Shown: positions 16,872 through 26,023 of the stretch, in pieces
Layout: every line of letters begins with the position of its first letter
Position numbering within the stretch: the first letter of the stretch is position 1
Assembly: GCF_003950325.1 (NCBI RefSeq)
Contig: NZ_PXZH01000003.1
Span: forward strand, 1-64,000
Source of the DNA: Vagococcus humatus
GTDB lineage: Bacteria; Bacillota; Bacilli; Lactobacillales; Vagococcaceae
Direction: 5' to 3'
Length of the DNA: 64,000 bases
The notes under the pieces: generated by a model
Told to the model about the DNA's origin: nothing
What the model saw: the letters and a program-made list of their open reading frames with translations, nothing else
The model's database searches: none
Position numbers and translations under genes: made by a program

Positions 16872-18053
16872 TTATAGTTTTGCAATTCGCATAACGTCGC
16901 GAGCAATCACTACTTCTTCATCCGTTGGAATAACTAAAACTCGTACCTTACTATTTTCAGTTTCAAGTGACCAAGCATTTTCATGGTTCTTCTCTTCGTC
17001 AATTTCAACGCCTAAGTAAGATAGACTATCACAAACATATTTTCTTAAACGATCAGAATGTTCCCCAACACCTGCTGTAAAGGCGATACAATCTACTCCG
17101 TTCATTTGAGCAGCATAAGCACCAATGTAGAAAATAACACGTTGTGCAAATACTTCAAGAGCCATTTTAGCTCGTTCATTACCATTATCAGCTGCTTCTT
17201 CTACATCTCGGTAGTCACTAGAAATACCTGATAATCCTAATAAACCTGAATCTTCATGCATCATTTTACGCAATTCTTGAGGACTCAATCCTTCTTTTTC
17301 TTGGATAAATGGAAGAATTTGTGGATCTAAGTCACCAGTTCTTGTCCCCATAACCAAACCTGACAATGGAGTGAAGCCCATTGAAGTATTAATAGATTGT
17401 CCCTCTACCATTGCAGCAATACTACCACCACTACCAATGTGACAAACGATTAATTTTTTCGTATGTTCTGGATCAAATTTAAGCGCCTCTTCTGTCACAT
17501 ATTGGTGACTAGGGCCATGGAATCCATACCGACGAATACTATACTCTTCATAGTATTTATATGGTAATGCATACATATAATTCTTTTCAGGCATACCTTG
17601 ATGGAAAGATGTATCAAAAATAGCTACCTGTTTTGCATGCGGTAAAACATTTTTAAATGAACGAATACCAATCAAGTTAACAGGGTTATGAAGTGGAGAT
17701 AACACACTTAGTTCTTCAATATGTTGCTCTACTAAATCGTCAATCAACGTTGCATCTTGGTAGTAAGTACCACCATGAGAAATACGGTGACCTACCCCTA
17801 CAATTTCATCATAACTTTCAATAATATTTTGCTCAATCAATGTATCTAGCAAATGTTTCACTGCCATTTCATGATTAGCAATATCCATTTGTTCTTTTGT
17901 TTTTTCGCCTTTATATGTATAACCAAATACTGAACCAGATAGTCCAATACGCTCAAAGGCTCCTTCTGTGATTACAACTTCTTCAGGCATTTCAAACAAC
18001 TTAAATTTAAGTGATGAACTACCAGAATTAATTGCCATAACTTTTGTACTCAT
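16872..18053 (-). CDS. ackA: Acetate/propionate kinase
   Basis: This 393-residue kinase converts acyl phosphate and ADP to acid and ATP, the energy-yielding end of the pdu pathway after PduL. It starts with MAINSGSSSLKFKLFEM and has GVGHRISHGG, FDTSFHQGMPEKNYMYALPY (catalytic region, about 147-166), GFHGPSHQY, IGSGGSIAA and the C-terminal GVGEHSDRLR motif. Length and motifs are those of AckA; in pdu operons the equivalent is called pduW. Last gene before the triple hairpin region. Confidence 0.95.
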   Translation of the reverse strand: MSTKVMAINSGSSSLKFKLFEMPEEVVITEGAFERIGLSGSVFGYTYKGEKTKEQMDIANHEMAVKHLLDTLIEQNIIESYDEIVGVGHRISHGGTYYQDATLIDDLVEQHIEELSVLSPLHNPVNLIGIRSFKNVLPHAKQVAIFDTSFHQGMPEKNYMYALPYKYYEEYSIRRYGFHGPSHQYVTEEALKFDPEHTKKLIVCHIGSGGSIAAMVEGQSINTSMGFTPLSGLVMGTRTGDLDPQILPFIQEKEGLSPQELRKMMHEDSGLLGLSGISSDYRDVEEAADNGNERAKMALEVFAQRVIFYIGAYAAQMNGVDCIAFTAGVGEHSDRLRKYVCDSLSYLGVEIDEEKNHENAWSLETENSKVRVLVIPTDEEVVIARDVMRIAKL

Positions 18054-18108
18054 AGTTTACCTCAATTCTTCCTAAAAAATAAACCTAACTTAACAACCCT
18101 ACCGTTAA

Positions 18109-18813
18109 TTAAACGGCTTTAAACAATACACAAGCTAAAATGGCGCCGACAGTTGGTCCTACGATTGGAACCCAAGCATAGCCCCAGTTAGCATCAGATT
18201 TGTTTGGAATTGGTAACACTTGGTAAGCTAAACGTGGCCCAAAGTCACGAGCTGGGTTTAAAGCATAACCAGTTGTTGATCCCAAACTGATCCCTACAGA
18301 AGTAATAAGTAATCCAACAATAAGTGGTTTCAAACCTTCTGTAAAGTCACCTAAGTTTAATAAAACATAAACAAAAACAAATGTGGCAATTAACTCACTT
18401 AAAAAGTTAAATAGAGGATTAGGAATAGATGGGCCACTACCAAATACGCCGACTGAGTTACCTTCCTCTGGATTATGACTGGCTTCAAAATGGGTATGGA
18501 AATGAATAGCAACAAGCGCTGCTCCTAAGAATGCCCCAATAAATTGGGCAATAACATAACCTAACACCAGATTTTTAGGGAATAAACCAAACATTGCAAA
18601 TGCAATGGTAATAGCTGGATTTAAATGACCTTGTGAACCAATAAAACTTGATACATAAACACCAAATGTTACTGCGAATCCCCAACCAAGGGAGATATAT
18701 AGCCAATTTGAACCTTTACCGTAACCTTTTTGTAAATTTGCACTAGCAACAACCCCAACACCTAATGCAATTAAAATCATTGTTCCTAATAATTCACCAA
18801 TATACTCAACCAT
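18109..18813 (-). CDS. pduF: Glycerol/propanediol uptake facilitator (aquaglyceroporin)
   Basis: The 234-residue MIP-family channel has six membrane segments and both NPA motifs: HLNPAIT (about 64-70) and LNPARDFGPR (about 186-195). The Asp after the second NPA is the mark of glycerol facilitators against water channels. It sits inside the pdu operon, 18 bases after the alcohol dehydrogenase gene, and would admit 1,2-propanediol or glycerol. glpF is an equally fair name. Confidence 0.9.
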   Translation of the reverse strand: MVEYIGELLGTMILIALGVGVVASANLQKGYGKGSNWLYISLGWGFAVTFGVYVSSFIGSQGHLNPAITIAFAMFGLFPKNLVLGYVIAQFIGAFLGAALVAIHFHTHFEASHNPEEGNSVGVFGSGPSIPNPLFNFLSELIATFVFVYVLLNLGDFTEGLKPLIVGLLITSVGISLGSTTGYALNPARDFGPRLAYQVLPIPNKSDANWGYAWVPIVGPTVGAILACVLFKAV

Positions 18814-18831
18814 ACATAGACTCCTTATTTA

Positions 18832-19947
18832 TTATGCCATTACTTTTTTTATAATTTGTTTTAAATCTTCATCTGTGGGTTCAATAGGATTACCTGGATA
18901 AGTACCATCTGCTTTTGCATGAGATACTAACCAATCCATTTCTTTTTGGACATCACTTGGATTAATTCCAAATTCTTTTAATGTCATAGGGCATTTCATG
19001 TCACGCATCATAGAGAAAATTTTCTTTTGAATGCGTTTCACTAATAATTTGTCTGACAACGTACTTGGACCAATGCCAGCTTTAGTTGCAGCTTCAGCAT
19101 ATTTGCGACAAACATCAGGATCTTGGGCATTAAACTCTACAACATATGGGAGTAACATGGCATTAGCTAAACCATGTGGTACATGGAATTTTGCTCCCAA
19201 TTGATGGGCAATAGAATGGCAAATCCCTAAACCAGCTGTATTAAATGCTAAACCAGCTGAACAAGATGCTTCATGAACAGCTTTACGCAATTCAACATTG
19301 TGACCATCTTTGTATGTATCTACAAGTTGATTTGTAATCACTTGAATAGCTTTTTCAGCTAGTGCATCTGTAAATAAGTTAGCATCTTTTGATACTAAGG
19401 CTTCAAGGGCATGTGTTAAAACGTCTAGCCCAGAAAAAGCTGTGACACTAGCAGGTGCACTCATAACTAGAGTTGGTTCCAAGATAGCAATATCAGGAAT
19501 CAAGTGAGCACGAATTAATGGGAATTTCACACCATTTTTAGTATCTGATATAACAGATGTATTCGTCACTTCTGAACCAGTTCCACTTGTTGTTGGTATA
19601 GCCACAAAACAAGCCACTTCTTTATTGGTTAATTTTTCCCCAAAGAAACGAATTGCTTTTGCTGTATCAATCGCAGAACCGCCACCAATAGCAATCACCA
19701 CATCTGGTTTTTTAGCTATAAAGACGTCTACACCTTTCATGATATTATCTAAAGGAGGATCAGGTTTTACATCAGAAAAAATTTCAACTGAATTTCCCTT
19801 TAAATGTGCTTCAATTTTTTTCAAGTTATCTGTGCCTGGTAGAAAACTATCACAGACCATTAAAATATCCATATTTCGGAAAGAAGATAGTACATTTAAA
19901 CTATCTTCTCCGGAATAAATTTTTGTTGGAATTATTAATTCATCCAT
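18832..19947 (-). CDS. pduQ: Iron-containing alcohol dehydrogenase (propanol dehydrogenase)
   Basis: PduQ reduces propionaldehyde to 1-propanol and regenerates NAD+ inside the shell. The 371-residue protein has the family signature: GGGSAIDTAKAI (nucleotide site, about 89-100), IPTTSGTGSEVT (about 118-129) and the metal-binding His cluster GICHSIAHQLGAKFHVPHGLANA (about 236-258, positions only). It lies 25 bases after pduP. Confidence 0.92.
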   Translation of the reverse strand: MDELIIPTKIYSGEDSLNVLSSFRNMDILMVCDSFLPGTDNLKKIEAHLKGNSVEIFSDVKPDPPLDNIMKGVDVFIAKKPDVVIAIGGGSAIDTAKAIRFFGEKLTNKEVACFVAIPTTSGTGSEVTNTSVISDTKNGVKFPLIRAHLIPDIAILEPTLVMSAPASVTAFSGLDVLTHALEALVSKDANLFTDALAEKAIQVITNQLVDTYKDGHNVELRKAVHEASCSAGLAFNTAGLGICHSIAHQLGAKFHVPHGLANAMLLPYVVEFNAQDPDVCRKYAEAATKAGIGPSTLSDKLLVKRIQKKIFSMMRDMKCPMTLKEFGINPSDVQKEMDWLVSHAKADGTYPGNPIEPTDEDLKQIIKKVMA

Positions 19948-19972
19948 TTTATCCCCTCCGTGTGGTTAACAA

Positions 19973-21376
19973 TTATTTCCAGCTTCTCATTGAAAAACCT
20001 TCAGGTGAGTTTAGACGACGGCGACGAGTAAATGATTTAGCCGTAGTAGTACCTTCACCAGTTGGTGTTGCAATAGTTAGAGCAGAAGCACCAGTTCTAC
20101 CAACACCTGTACCAGCATAAGTAGGTCCGTTAACTACAAAGATTGAAGTATTCATTCTGTGAGCTGCACGGTTAATATGTGGTAAGTTTTCAGAGTGGAT
20201 AGATGCTGTATGGTGGCAGTTACCTTCCACTTCAACAGCTACTGCTAACATTTCATCAAAATCTTTAGCAGAAACGATTGGTAAGATAGGCATTAACATT
20301 TCTTTCACTACTAACACGTGATCTTTAGGAGTTTCTAAAATGATTAAGCTTGGGTTACCTGTATAACTAATACCAGCTTCATCTAAGATAAATGTAGCAT
20401 CTTTACCGATGAATTTACGGCTAGGTGTGCCATTTTCTCTTAAAGTAATGCTAGCAAGTTTTTCGATGTCACGAGGGTCAGTTACTAAGAATGCCCCTTC
20501 TTGTTGCATTTTTTTGATTAATTCATCTTTCACACATTCAACAACTACAACTTCTTTTTCAGCTGTACATAAAATGTTGTTATCAAAAGCAGCAGATGTC
20601 ACAATGTTGTGAGCAGCTAAATCGATATTAGCAGTTTCGTCAACCATTGCAGGAGGGTTACCAGCACCAGCACCAATTGCTTTTTTACCACTGATCATAG
20701 CTTGGTGAACAACACCAGGACCACCAGTTACAACTAAAGCAGCAATGTCAGGGTGTTTCATTAATTCTTGAGCAGCTTCGATAGATGGTTTGTCAATAGA
20801 AACCACTAAGTTTTCCATTTGTACAGCGTCAAAGATAAATTCATTTACTTTTTCAACTGCCCAACGAGAAATGTTTTTAGCTCCTGGGTGAACACTAAAG
20901 TAAACAGTGTTTCCGCCAGCTAACATCATGATTGCATTAGCAATAACAGTTTCAACAGGGTTAGTACTTGGAGTGATAGCTCCGATTACGCCGTAAGGTG
21001 CGTATTCGTACATAACAAGTCCACCGTCACCAGTTTCGATTTCTGAAGATAAGTCTTCAGTACCAGGTGTGTTGTATAAAGCATTTTGTAATTTAGCAAC
21101 TTTTGCTTCTTTAGTACCCATGCCAGTTTCTTTAACAATTTCTTCAGCAATGTAGTCTAATAATGGAGTGAAACCATCTTTAATTGCTTGGATAATGTTG
21201 TCACGTGTTTCGATTGTGCAGTCTACAAAGATTTCTTGAGCAGCTTTAGCTGCAGCAACTGCATCGTTCACGTTAGTAAAAATACCTTTGTTGCCTGTTG
21301 CAACAGGTGCTTGTGTACCTTCAGATTTTGTTAATTCTTCTGCTAAAATTTTTCTAATTTGTTCTTCTAAGTTCAT
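19973..21376 (-). CDS. pduP: CoA-acylating propionaldehyde dehydrogenase
   Basis: PduP turns propionaldehyde, CoA and NAD+ into propionyl-CoA inside the microcompartment. The 467-residue protein has the catalytic Cys270 in NNILCTAEKE, the GAITPSTNP loop (about 132-140) and the glycine motif VTGGPGVV (about 216-223). The N-terminal amphipathic helix (NLEEQIRKILAEELTK), followed by a flexible linker, is the encapsulation peptide type known from PduP. First of the aldehyde-processing block of the operon. Confidence 0.95.
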   Translation of the reverse strand: MNLEEQIRKILAEELTKSEGTQAPVATGNKGIFTNVNDAVAAAKAAQEIFVDCTIETRDNIIQAIKDGFTPLLDYIAEEIVKETGMGTKEAKVAKLQNALYNTPGTEDLSSEIETGDGGLVMYEYAPYGVIGAITPSTNPVETVIANAIMMLAGGNTVYFSVHPGAKNISRWAVEKVNEFIFDAVQMENLVVSIDKPSIEAAQELMKHPDIAALVVTGGPGVVHQAMISGKKAIGAGAGNPPAMVDETANIDLAAHNIVTSAAFDNNILCTAEKEVVVVECVKDELIKKMQQEGAFLVTDPRDIEKLASITLRENGTPSRKFIGKDATFILDEAGISYTGNPSLIILETPKDHVLVVKEMLMPILPIVSAKDFDEMLAVAVEVEGNCHHTASIHSENLPHINRAAHRMNTSIFVVNGPTYAGTGVGRTGASALTIATPTGEGTTTAKSFTRRRRLNSPEGFSMRSWK

Positions 21377-21379
21377 GTC

Positions 21380-21859
21380 TTATTCTCCTTCAAAAAATGC
21401 TTTAACTGCTGTTTCACAGATTAATTGATCTTCATCTACTAAACCGCCACTAACGCCAATAGCCCCAATAACTTGACCATGACTCATTAATGGAATTCCT
21501 CCAGCGAAAGTCACAATTTCACCATTTAGCATGGTTTCCATTTGATATAACTCTCCGCCTGGAACAGTATCTTTATTTAAATCTTTTGTTTGTCTACGCA
21601 TCATGATTGCTGTATTAGCTTTTTTAGGAGCTAAAGTAATACTCACAATATTAGCTTCTGGCATATGATAGAACATTCTAGGATGTCCGCTCATATCACT
21701 AATACAAATAGTAACTGGTACGTTAATTTCTTGTGCTTTTTGTTCTGCTACATCGATAACGCGATGTAAATTATCTTTTTCGAAATAAGTTTCAGCTTTT
21801 AAATATGCAAGAGCCTTTTCAACTTTTCCTTCCAAATCATTACTTACCACGTTGTTCAC
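21380..21859 (-). CDS. PduO C-terminal-type haem-binding (GlcG/HbpS) protein
   Basis: The 159-residue protein is a stand-alone GlcG/HbpS domain (DUF336), the part that forms the C-terminal half of long PduO in Salmonella. It has the family motif VTICISDMSGHPRMFYHMP (about 49-67) and MLNGEIVTFAGGIPLMSHGQVIGAIGVSGG (about 110-139, positions only). It overlaps the adenosyltransferase gene by 20 bases if the first GTG is used; a later in-frame GTG is possible. A role in cobalamin reduction or in haem sensing is inference. Confidence 0.85.
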   Translation of the reverse strand: MNNVVSNDLEGKVEKALAYLKAETYFEKDNLHRVIDVAEQKAQEINVPVTICISDMSGHPRMFYHMPEANIVSITLAPKKANTAIMMRRQTKDLNKDTVPGGELYQMETMLNGEIVTFAGGIPLMSHGQVIGAIGVSGGLVDEDQLICETAVKAFFEGE

Positions 21860-22427
21860 CTACTTGTTCTTGATATCGTTTAATAATTTCGTCTATTTGA
21901 TCTTCTTGTTTTTGGTAATGATCTTCTGAACGAGCTAAGATATACAAGCAATCAGATAAACGATTTGTATATTGTCTAATTTCAGGTCGAATCTCTACTT
22001 CTTCAGAAAGTTGGATCAACATACGCTCAGCTCTTCGACACACAGTGCGAGCTAAGTGTAAATGCGCACCTGCTAAACTAGAGCCTGGTAAAATAAATGT
22101 TTTGATCTTTGGCAAAGACTCAGTATATACATCAATAAGGTTTTCTAGTTCTTTAATATCTGCTTGGGTGATTTGTTCACTGTGTGCTGCAAATTTGTTA
22201 GAATCAGCAGTGGCTATTTCACCAGATAATTGAAACATTTTATACTGTAATTTAATTAGAAACTCCTTATTCTTAGGAATCTGGCTAAATTTTTCTGCTA
22301 CGCTAATAACAGCATTACATTCATCAAATGTGCCGTAAACATCTACTCGGTTAGAGTATTTTTTTACTCGCTCACCATCAAATAAACTAGTAGAACCTTT
22401 ATCACCTGTTTTGGTATAAATTGCCAT
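21840..22427 (-). CDS. pduO: Cob(I)alamin adenosyltransferase, PduO type
   Basis: PduO makes adenosylcobalamin from cob(I)alamin and ATP, which the diol dehydratase needs. The 195-residue protein has the ATP-binding N-terminus YTKTGDKGSTSLFDG (4-18), VDVYGTFDECNAVI (about 28-41) and the helix LARTVCRRAERML (about 126-138) with the essential Arg and Glu. It is the short form without a fused haem domain, which is encoded next door. Confidence 0.95.
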   Translation of the reverse strand: MAIYTKTGDKGSTSLFDGERVKKYSNRVDVYGTFDECNAVISVAEKFSQIPKNKEFLIKLQYKMFQLSGEIATADSNKFAAHSEQITQADIKELENLIDVYTESLPKIKTFILPGSSLAGAHLHLARTVCRRAERMLIQLSEEVEIRPEIRQYTNRLSDCLYILARSEDHYQKQEDQIDEIIKRYQEQVGEQRGK

Positions 22428-22439
22428 TGTCTCACATCC

Positions 22440-22712
22440 TTATTTATTGAAGCGATCAATAATCCCCACGATAGCACAATCTAGAACATCATGTTGGCCA
22501 CGGTTATCTCGTTGAGTTTTTCTTGCGCCAGCCCCTCTTACAAGTAAGACGTATTCGCCAATACCTGCACCTACTGTGTCAGCAGCTACAACTTCTTGTT
22601 TCAGCGCTTCTCCGTCACTATTAACTTGTTGAACAATCATTAATTTTCTACCAACTAATGACTCATCTTTTTGACTAGCCTCAATACTCCCAACTACTCG
22701 CCCCATATACAT
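22440..22712 (-). CDS. pduN: Microcompartment vertex protein PduN (EutN/CcmL family)
   Basis: EutN/CcmL proteins are pentamers that cap the shell vertices. The 90-residue protein begins MGRVVGSIEASQKDESLVGRKL and contains VAADTVGAGIGEYVLLVRGAGAR (about 42-64, positions only), the classic pentamer motif. The first ATG is used; ATG at residue 3 is possible. It overlaps pduM by 19 bases. Confidence 0.92.
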   Translation of the reverse strand: MYMGRVVGSIEASQKDESLVGRKLMIVQQVNSDGEALKQEVVAADTVGAGIGEYVLLVRGAGARKTQRDNRGQHDVLDCAIVGIIDRFNK

Positions 22713-23218
22713 GATTGATCTACCCTTTCTATCAACTGTAAATCTTTTTTTACAGCTAGTTCTTGTGCTTCGCTTGTTAATTTTTGCTGATTGGTTTTAA
22801 TTAGAATAGATTGATCTGGGATATCCCAAATATCTTCTCGTTTTAAATGAAGAGATTCACACCCATATATTTTATTGCCACCGTGTTTAAATGTAACTGG
22901 CCATCTTGTCAACATTTTCCAAGGAATAAAAGGCATAACCGCTTGATTTATATCTAGTTCAATTGAAACTTGATAGGACAAACCAGTTAATAACCATTCT
23001 ACCCAAGGGTTAGTTGTGCGAAATTCATAAAGATCCTTTATTAAACTCACTTGAATATTTTTAACCGATACATGATCGTAATTTAAAAATAAACTTTTAG
23101 ACGGTGCAGCTACTAATTCAAATTGTTCTTGATGATTAACTGTCAAATGTTGATCTTTTCGACTAGTTAACTTAGAAGCAATCATTTGAACTAAACGATT
23201 TATTTCTTCATCATTCAT
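22694..23218 (-). CDS. pduM: Microcompartment protein PduM
   Basis: PduM is a structural protein needed for properly formed Pdu shells, of unclear exact role. The protein (174 residues from the chosen start) has an N-terminal amphipathic helix NDEEINRLVQMIASKLTSR and the family core with WVEWLLTGLSYQVSIELDI (about 72-90). The ATG at 23216-23218 is chosen because AGGAGTGATG precedes it. It follows eutJ directly, with its start four bases after the eutJ stop. Confidence 0.88.
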   Translation of the reverse strand: MNDEEINRLVQMIASKLTSRKDQHLTVNHQEQFELVAAPSKSLFLNYDHVSVKNIQVSLIKDLYEFRTTNPWVEWLLTGLSYQVSIELDINQAVMPFIPWKMLTRWPVTFKHGGNKIYGCESLHLKREDIWDIPDQSILIKTNQQKLTSEAQELAVKKDLQLIERVDQSCIWGE

Positions 23219-23222
23219 GTCA

Positions 23223-24053
23223 TCACTCCTGATCAAACATTGCGATGCCTATTGGTGTGACAAATTCTGGGTATTGCGGCCGAATAACTGGACGTTTCAT
23301 AATTTTTTCAAATGTATGGACAAATTCTTTAAAATTTGTCGCCCCGCCAACCACAACAACCGGTGCTTGTTCAGAAGCTACTACATAGCGAGCAGCGATG
23401 GTTGCCATTTTTTCAACAACTGGTCTTACCGCCCCAAATACTTCCACTTCTTTGGCACGATTTCGTTTCAATAATTCAGCCTCATCAATTGGGACTGAAA
23501 AAGCGCCTGAAACGACTAACGACATGTGATACCCACCTGTTGGCTCATCAAAAATAGCCACAGATTGACCTTTTTCAAAATTACTAATACCAGTAGTCCC
23601 ACCACCAATATCGATAACACTGCCTTCTGTCATGTTTAAAAACCGAGCAGCAGCAGTAGGTTCGTCAATAATGATTGACGCATCAAATCCTGCATCCCCT
23701 AAAACATTAGCAACAACTTTTTCGCTGTTCTCCCCTGTTCCTGGTGGGATGGCACCACTAGCAGTCGTTAAACTAACACCTAATTTTGCTTCAGCTTCCT
23801 CTTTTAATTTCCGTACAATTCTAACGGAATTAAGATAGTCGACGATAATTCCATCTCGTACAACCTTGGCATACTCATAAGCACCAAAAAGAGGACGATT
23901 TGACTCATCTAATACAACCAATACGATTGAAGAGGTTCCTAAATCCACCCCTGTTTTCAATCCTTTAGGCTGTTTGATTTGTTTGACTAAATCTTTATTC
24001 TCCACTAATTCGTGAAAATTATTTAGCTGTTGATTGATTGATTTGATGTTCAA
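23223..24053 (-). CDS. eutJ: EutJ-family chaperone-like ATPase
   Basis: EutJ is an Hsp70-like actin-fold protein found in eut and in Lactobacillales pdu operons. The 276-residue protein has phosphate 1 GVDLGTSSIVLVV (about 36-48), phosphate 2 VIDIGGGTTGISNFEKG (about 145-161) and adenosine VVVVGGATNFKEF (about 230-242). TTG start after GGAGGAAG. Its place between pduL and pduM is that of the Lactobacillus reuteri operon. The client protein is not known. Confidence 0.88.
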   Translation of the reverse strand: MNIKSINQQLNNFHELVENKDLVKQIKQPKGLKTGVDLGTSSIVLVVLDESNRPLFGAYEYAKVVRDGIIVDYLNSVRIVRKLKEEAEAKLGVSLTTASGAIPPGTGENSEKVVANVLGDAGFDASIIIDEPTAAARFLNMTEGSVIDIGGGTTGISNFEKGQSVAIFDEPTGGYHMSLVVSGAFSVPIDEAELLKRNRAKEVEVFGAVRPVVEKMATIAARYVVASEQAPVVVVGGATNFKEFVHTFEKIMKRPVIRPQYPEFVTPIGIAMFDQE

Positions 24054-24083
24054 AATTCTTCCTCCATTGGCACATTTTAGTAG

Positions 24084-24716
24084 TTAGTCTTCTTTAACCA
24101 GATAAGCAACTGTATCTTTTCCAACGTTTGCTGCATTTGCTTCATCTGTATCAATATGCATTTCTAAAACAAATTTTTCATCTGGACGCACGATAACATC
24201 ATCGTAAATCGTACGACGTTGATCAGATTCGATAGCTACTTTCACTGCATCGCCTTTTTTAACACCTAAACGAGCAGCATCTTTGTTGCTCATGTGGATG
24301 TGACGTTTAGCAGCAATTGTACCTTGTACTTCTACTTCGCCATCTTTTGTTCTTAAAATAACTGTTGGTGTTCCAGCTAGGTCACCTGACATACGAATTG
24401 GAACATTCACTCCAATTTTTCTGCCTTCAGAACGAGCTAATTCAACTTGTGAATGAGCACGACAAGGACCTAAAATACGAACACGTTCAATTGTGCCACG
24501 AGGGCCAACAACTGTTACAACTTGTTCAGAAGCAAATTCCCCTGGTTGTTTCAAAGGGGCTTTGCTTGTCATTTTTTGACCAGGGAATAAAATGTTAAAA
24601 TCCTCTTCTGTCACGTGGACATGGTGATTAGATACACCAATTGGGATTACATTGCTATTGCCTGATTCTTCAGCAATAATTTTACGAATTAACTGACGTA
24701 ATTGTTCTTCGTTCAT
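24084..24716 (-). CDS. pduL: Phosphate propanoyltransferase PduL
   Basis: PduL swaps CoA for phosphate, turning propionyl-CoA into propionyl phosphate and recycling CoA inside the shell. The 210-residue protein has the zinc-site histidines in GVSNHHVHVTEEDF (about 28-41) and AAKRHIHMSNKDA (about 135-147), and GQKMTSKAPLKQPGEFA. The N-terminus (NEEQLRQLIRKIIAEE) is a further encapsulation-type helix. Confidence 0.95.
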   Translation of the reverse strand: MNEEQLRQLIRKIIAEESGNSNVIPIGVSNHHVHVTEEDFNILFPGQKMTSKAPLKQPGEFASEQVVTVVGPRGTIERVRILGPCRAHSQVELARSEGRKIGVNVPIRMSGDLAGTPTVILRTKDGEVEVQGTIAAKRHIHMSNKDAARLGVKKGDAVKVAIESDQRRTIYDDVIVRPDEKFVLEMHIDTDEANAANVGKDTVAYLVKED

Positions 24717-24771
24717 CGTTTATTCATCCTAACTTTTTTACTTCTTTTTTGTGAATCTTATCAAACTCAAA

Positions 24772-25047
24772 TTAAGCTTGTTTTGGTAAAATTCCTTCTA
24801 CATCTGTATGAGGACGAGGGATTACGTATGAAGCGTAAACTTCGCCAACGTTTTCTGCTGCTGAAGTACCAGCGTCAACTGCTGCTTTAACTGCACCAAC
24901 ATCACCGCGAACGATAACTGTTACTAAACCAGAACCAATTTTTTCATAACCTGATAAACTTACGTTAGCTGCTTTCACCATTGCGTCTGCTGCTTCAACT
25001 GCTGCTACTAAACCTTTTGTTTCGATCATTCCTAATGCGTTATTCAT
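24772..25047 (-). CDS. pduJ: Major microcompartment shell protein PduJ
   Basis: The 91-residue protein is a single-domain BMC hexamer subunit: [20 protein letters not shown] (4-23), [21 protein letters not shown] and [15 protein letters not shown]. It is very close to the PduA encoded at the other end of the operon. The tile forms most of the shell facets. Named pduJ by position after pduK. Confidence 0.93.
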   Translation of the reverse strand: MNNALGMIETKGLVAAVEAADAMVKAANVSLSGYEKIGSGLVTVIVRGDVGAVKAAVDAGTSAAENVGEVYASYVIPRPHTDVEGILPKQA

Positions 25048-25072
25048 TGAAAATTCCTCCTAAAATTTACTA

Positions 25073-25678
25073 TTAATTTTTATTTTTTAACTCTTCATAA
25101 TGCATACATGCTTTACGTGGTTCGCCTTTTTTACGAGAACACTTTGGATCTTTACATAAATTACATGTATATGTTTCATCTACTACTTCTTCGTTAGCTA
25201 CTTCTTGAGGTTCTTTGTCCTCAGTCACTAACTCAACGTCAGAAACAGCGCTACTTGTCAACTCTACTTCTTCAACTGCTTCAGTAGGTTGCTCTTCTTT
25301 AGATGCTTCAACCACATCTTTTTCCTCGATTGTTTCATGGTCATCTAGTTCAGAAACAGGTTCTGCCACTGGAGTTTCTTCTTTTACTACTTCCTTTTCA
25401 GTTTGACTAGGCGTCATAAAAGCTCCAACAACATCAGTCGCTGCTCTTGGTAATACTAATGACGTAACGTATTTACCATCTCGCATGCTACGTTCTTTTC
25501 CGACTGCTATAGCATCTGCCACAGAAGCAACATCTCCCATAATCTTGATGCTCTCCCAGCCAGATCCTTTTGCTTTTTCAATGTCCATGACTTTAATATT
25601 GTTAGATTTCACCATAGCGTCAGCAGTTACTACTGCACAGGCATATCCAACAACTTCAATCATTCCGACTGCATCCAA
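25073..25678 (-). CDS. pduK: Microcompartment shell protein PduK with Cys-rich tail
   Basis: The 201-residue protein has an N-terminal BMC domain (1-92, VGMIEVVGYACAVVTADAMV), then about 75 residues of acidic Glu/Val-rich linker, and a C-terminal motif CNLCKDPKCSRKKGEPRKAC (about 172-191) with Cys in C-x2-C-x4-C-x10-C spacing. A similar Cys motif closes PduK of Salmonella and may bind a metal or an iron-sulfur cluster. The linker is much longer than the BMC-only tiles. Confidence 0.9.
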   Translation of the reverse strand: MDAVGMIEVVGYACAVVTADAMVKSNNIKVMDIEKAKGSGWESIKIMGDVASVADAIAVGKERSMRDGKYVTSLVLPRAATDVVGAFMTPSQTEKEVVKEETPVAEPVSELDDHETIEEKDVVEASKEEQPTEAVEEVELTSSAVSDVELVTEDKEPQEVANEEVVDETYTCNLCKDPKCSRKKGEPRKACMHYEELKNKN

Positions 25679-25682
25679 TGTT

Positions 25683-26021
25683 CTACACCTCCTTTAGTGG
25701 TTTAAAGGGGATGCCCTTAACTAGTCTTGCTGCATTTGTCCCAAGCTTCATCACTTCTGCTAAGTCATTTGTACTGACTTTAAACAAAGGCTCTTGTTCT
25801 GGTAGACTCTTATAATGAAGAATGACGGTATGTTGATCCATAGCCACTCCTACTGATAAAGAAGATTCTACCGCTGCTTGGTAGGCAGCATGACAAAGGT
25901 CATAACCACTATCTAACTCAAAAATTTCAAACGGAATTTCTTCTTCTTCCATGCCGTACAAAAGAGGGGCTAGTATTTCTTTATCAACATAACTCACTAC
26001 TTTGATAGCTGGTTTTGTCAT
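25683..26021 (-). CDS. pduH: Diol dehydratase reactivase small subunit
   Basis: PduH with PduG frees inactive, damaged cobalamin from the dehydratase. The 112-residue protein has GMEEEEIPFEIFE (about 23-35) and AYQAAVESSLSVGVAMDQHTVILHYKSLPE (about 47-76, positions only), as in other small reactivase subunits. Start and stop are close to both neighbours, consistent with translational coupling to pduG. Confidence 0.92.
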   Translation of the reverse strand: MTKPAIKVVSYVDKEILAPLLYGMEEEEIPFEIFELDSGYDLCHAAYQAAVESSLSVGVAMDQHTVILHYKSLPEQEPLFKVSTNDLAEVMKLGTNAARLVKGIPFKPLKEV

Positions 26022-26023
26022 AA

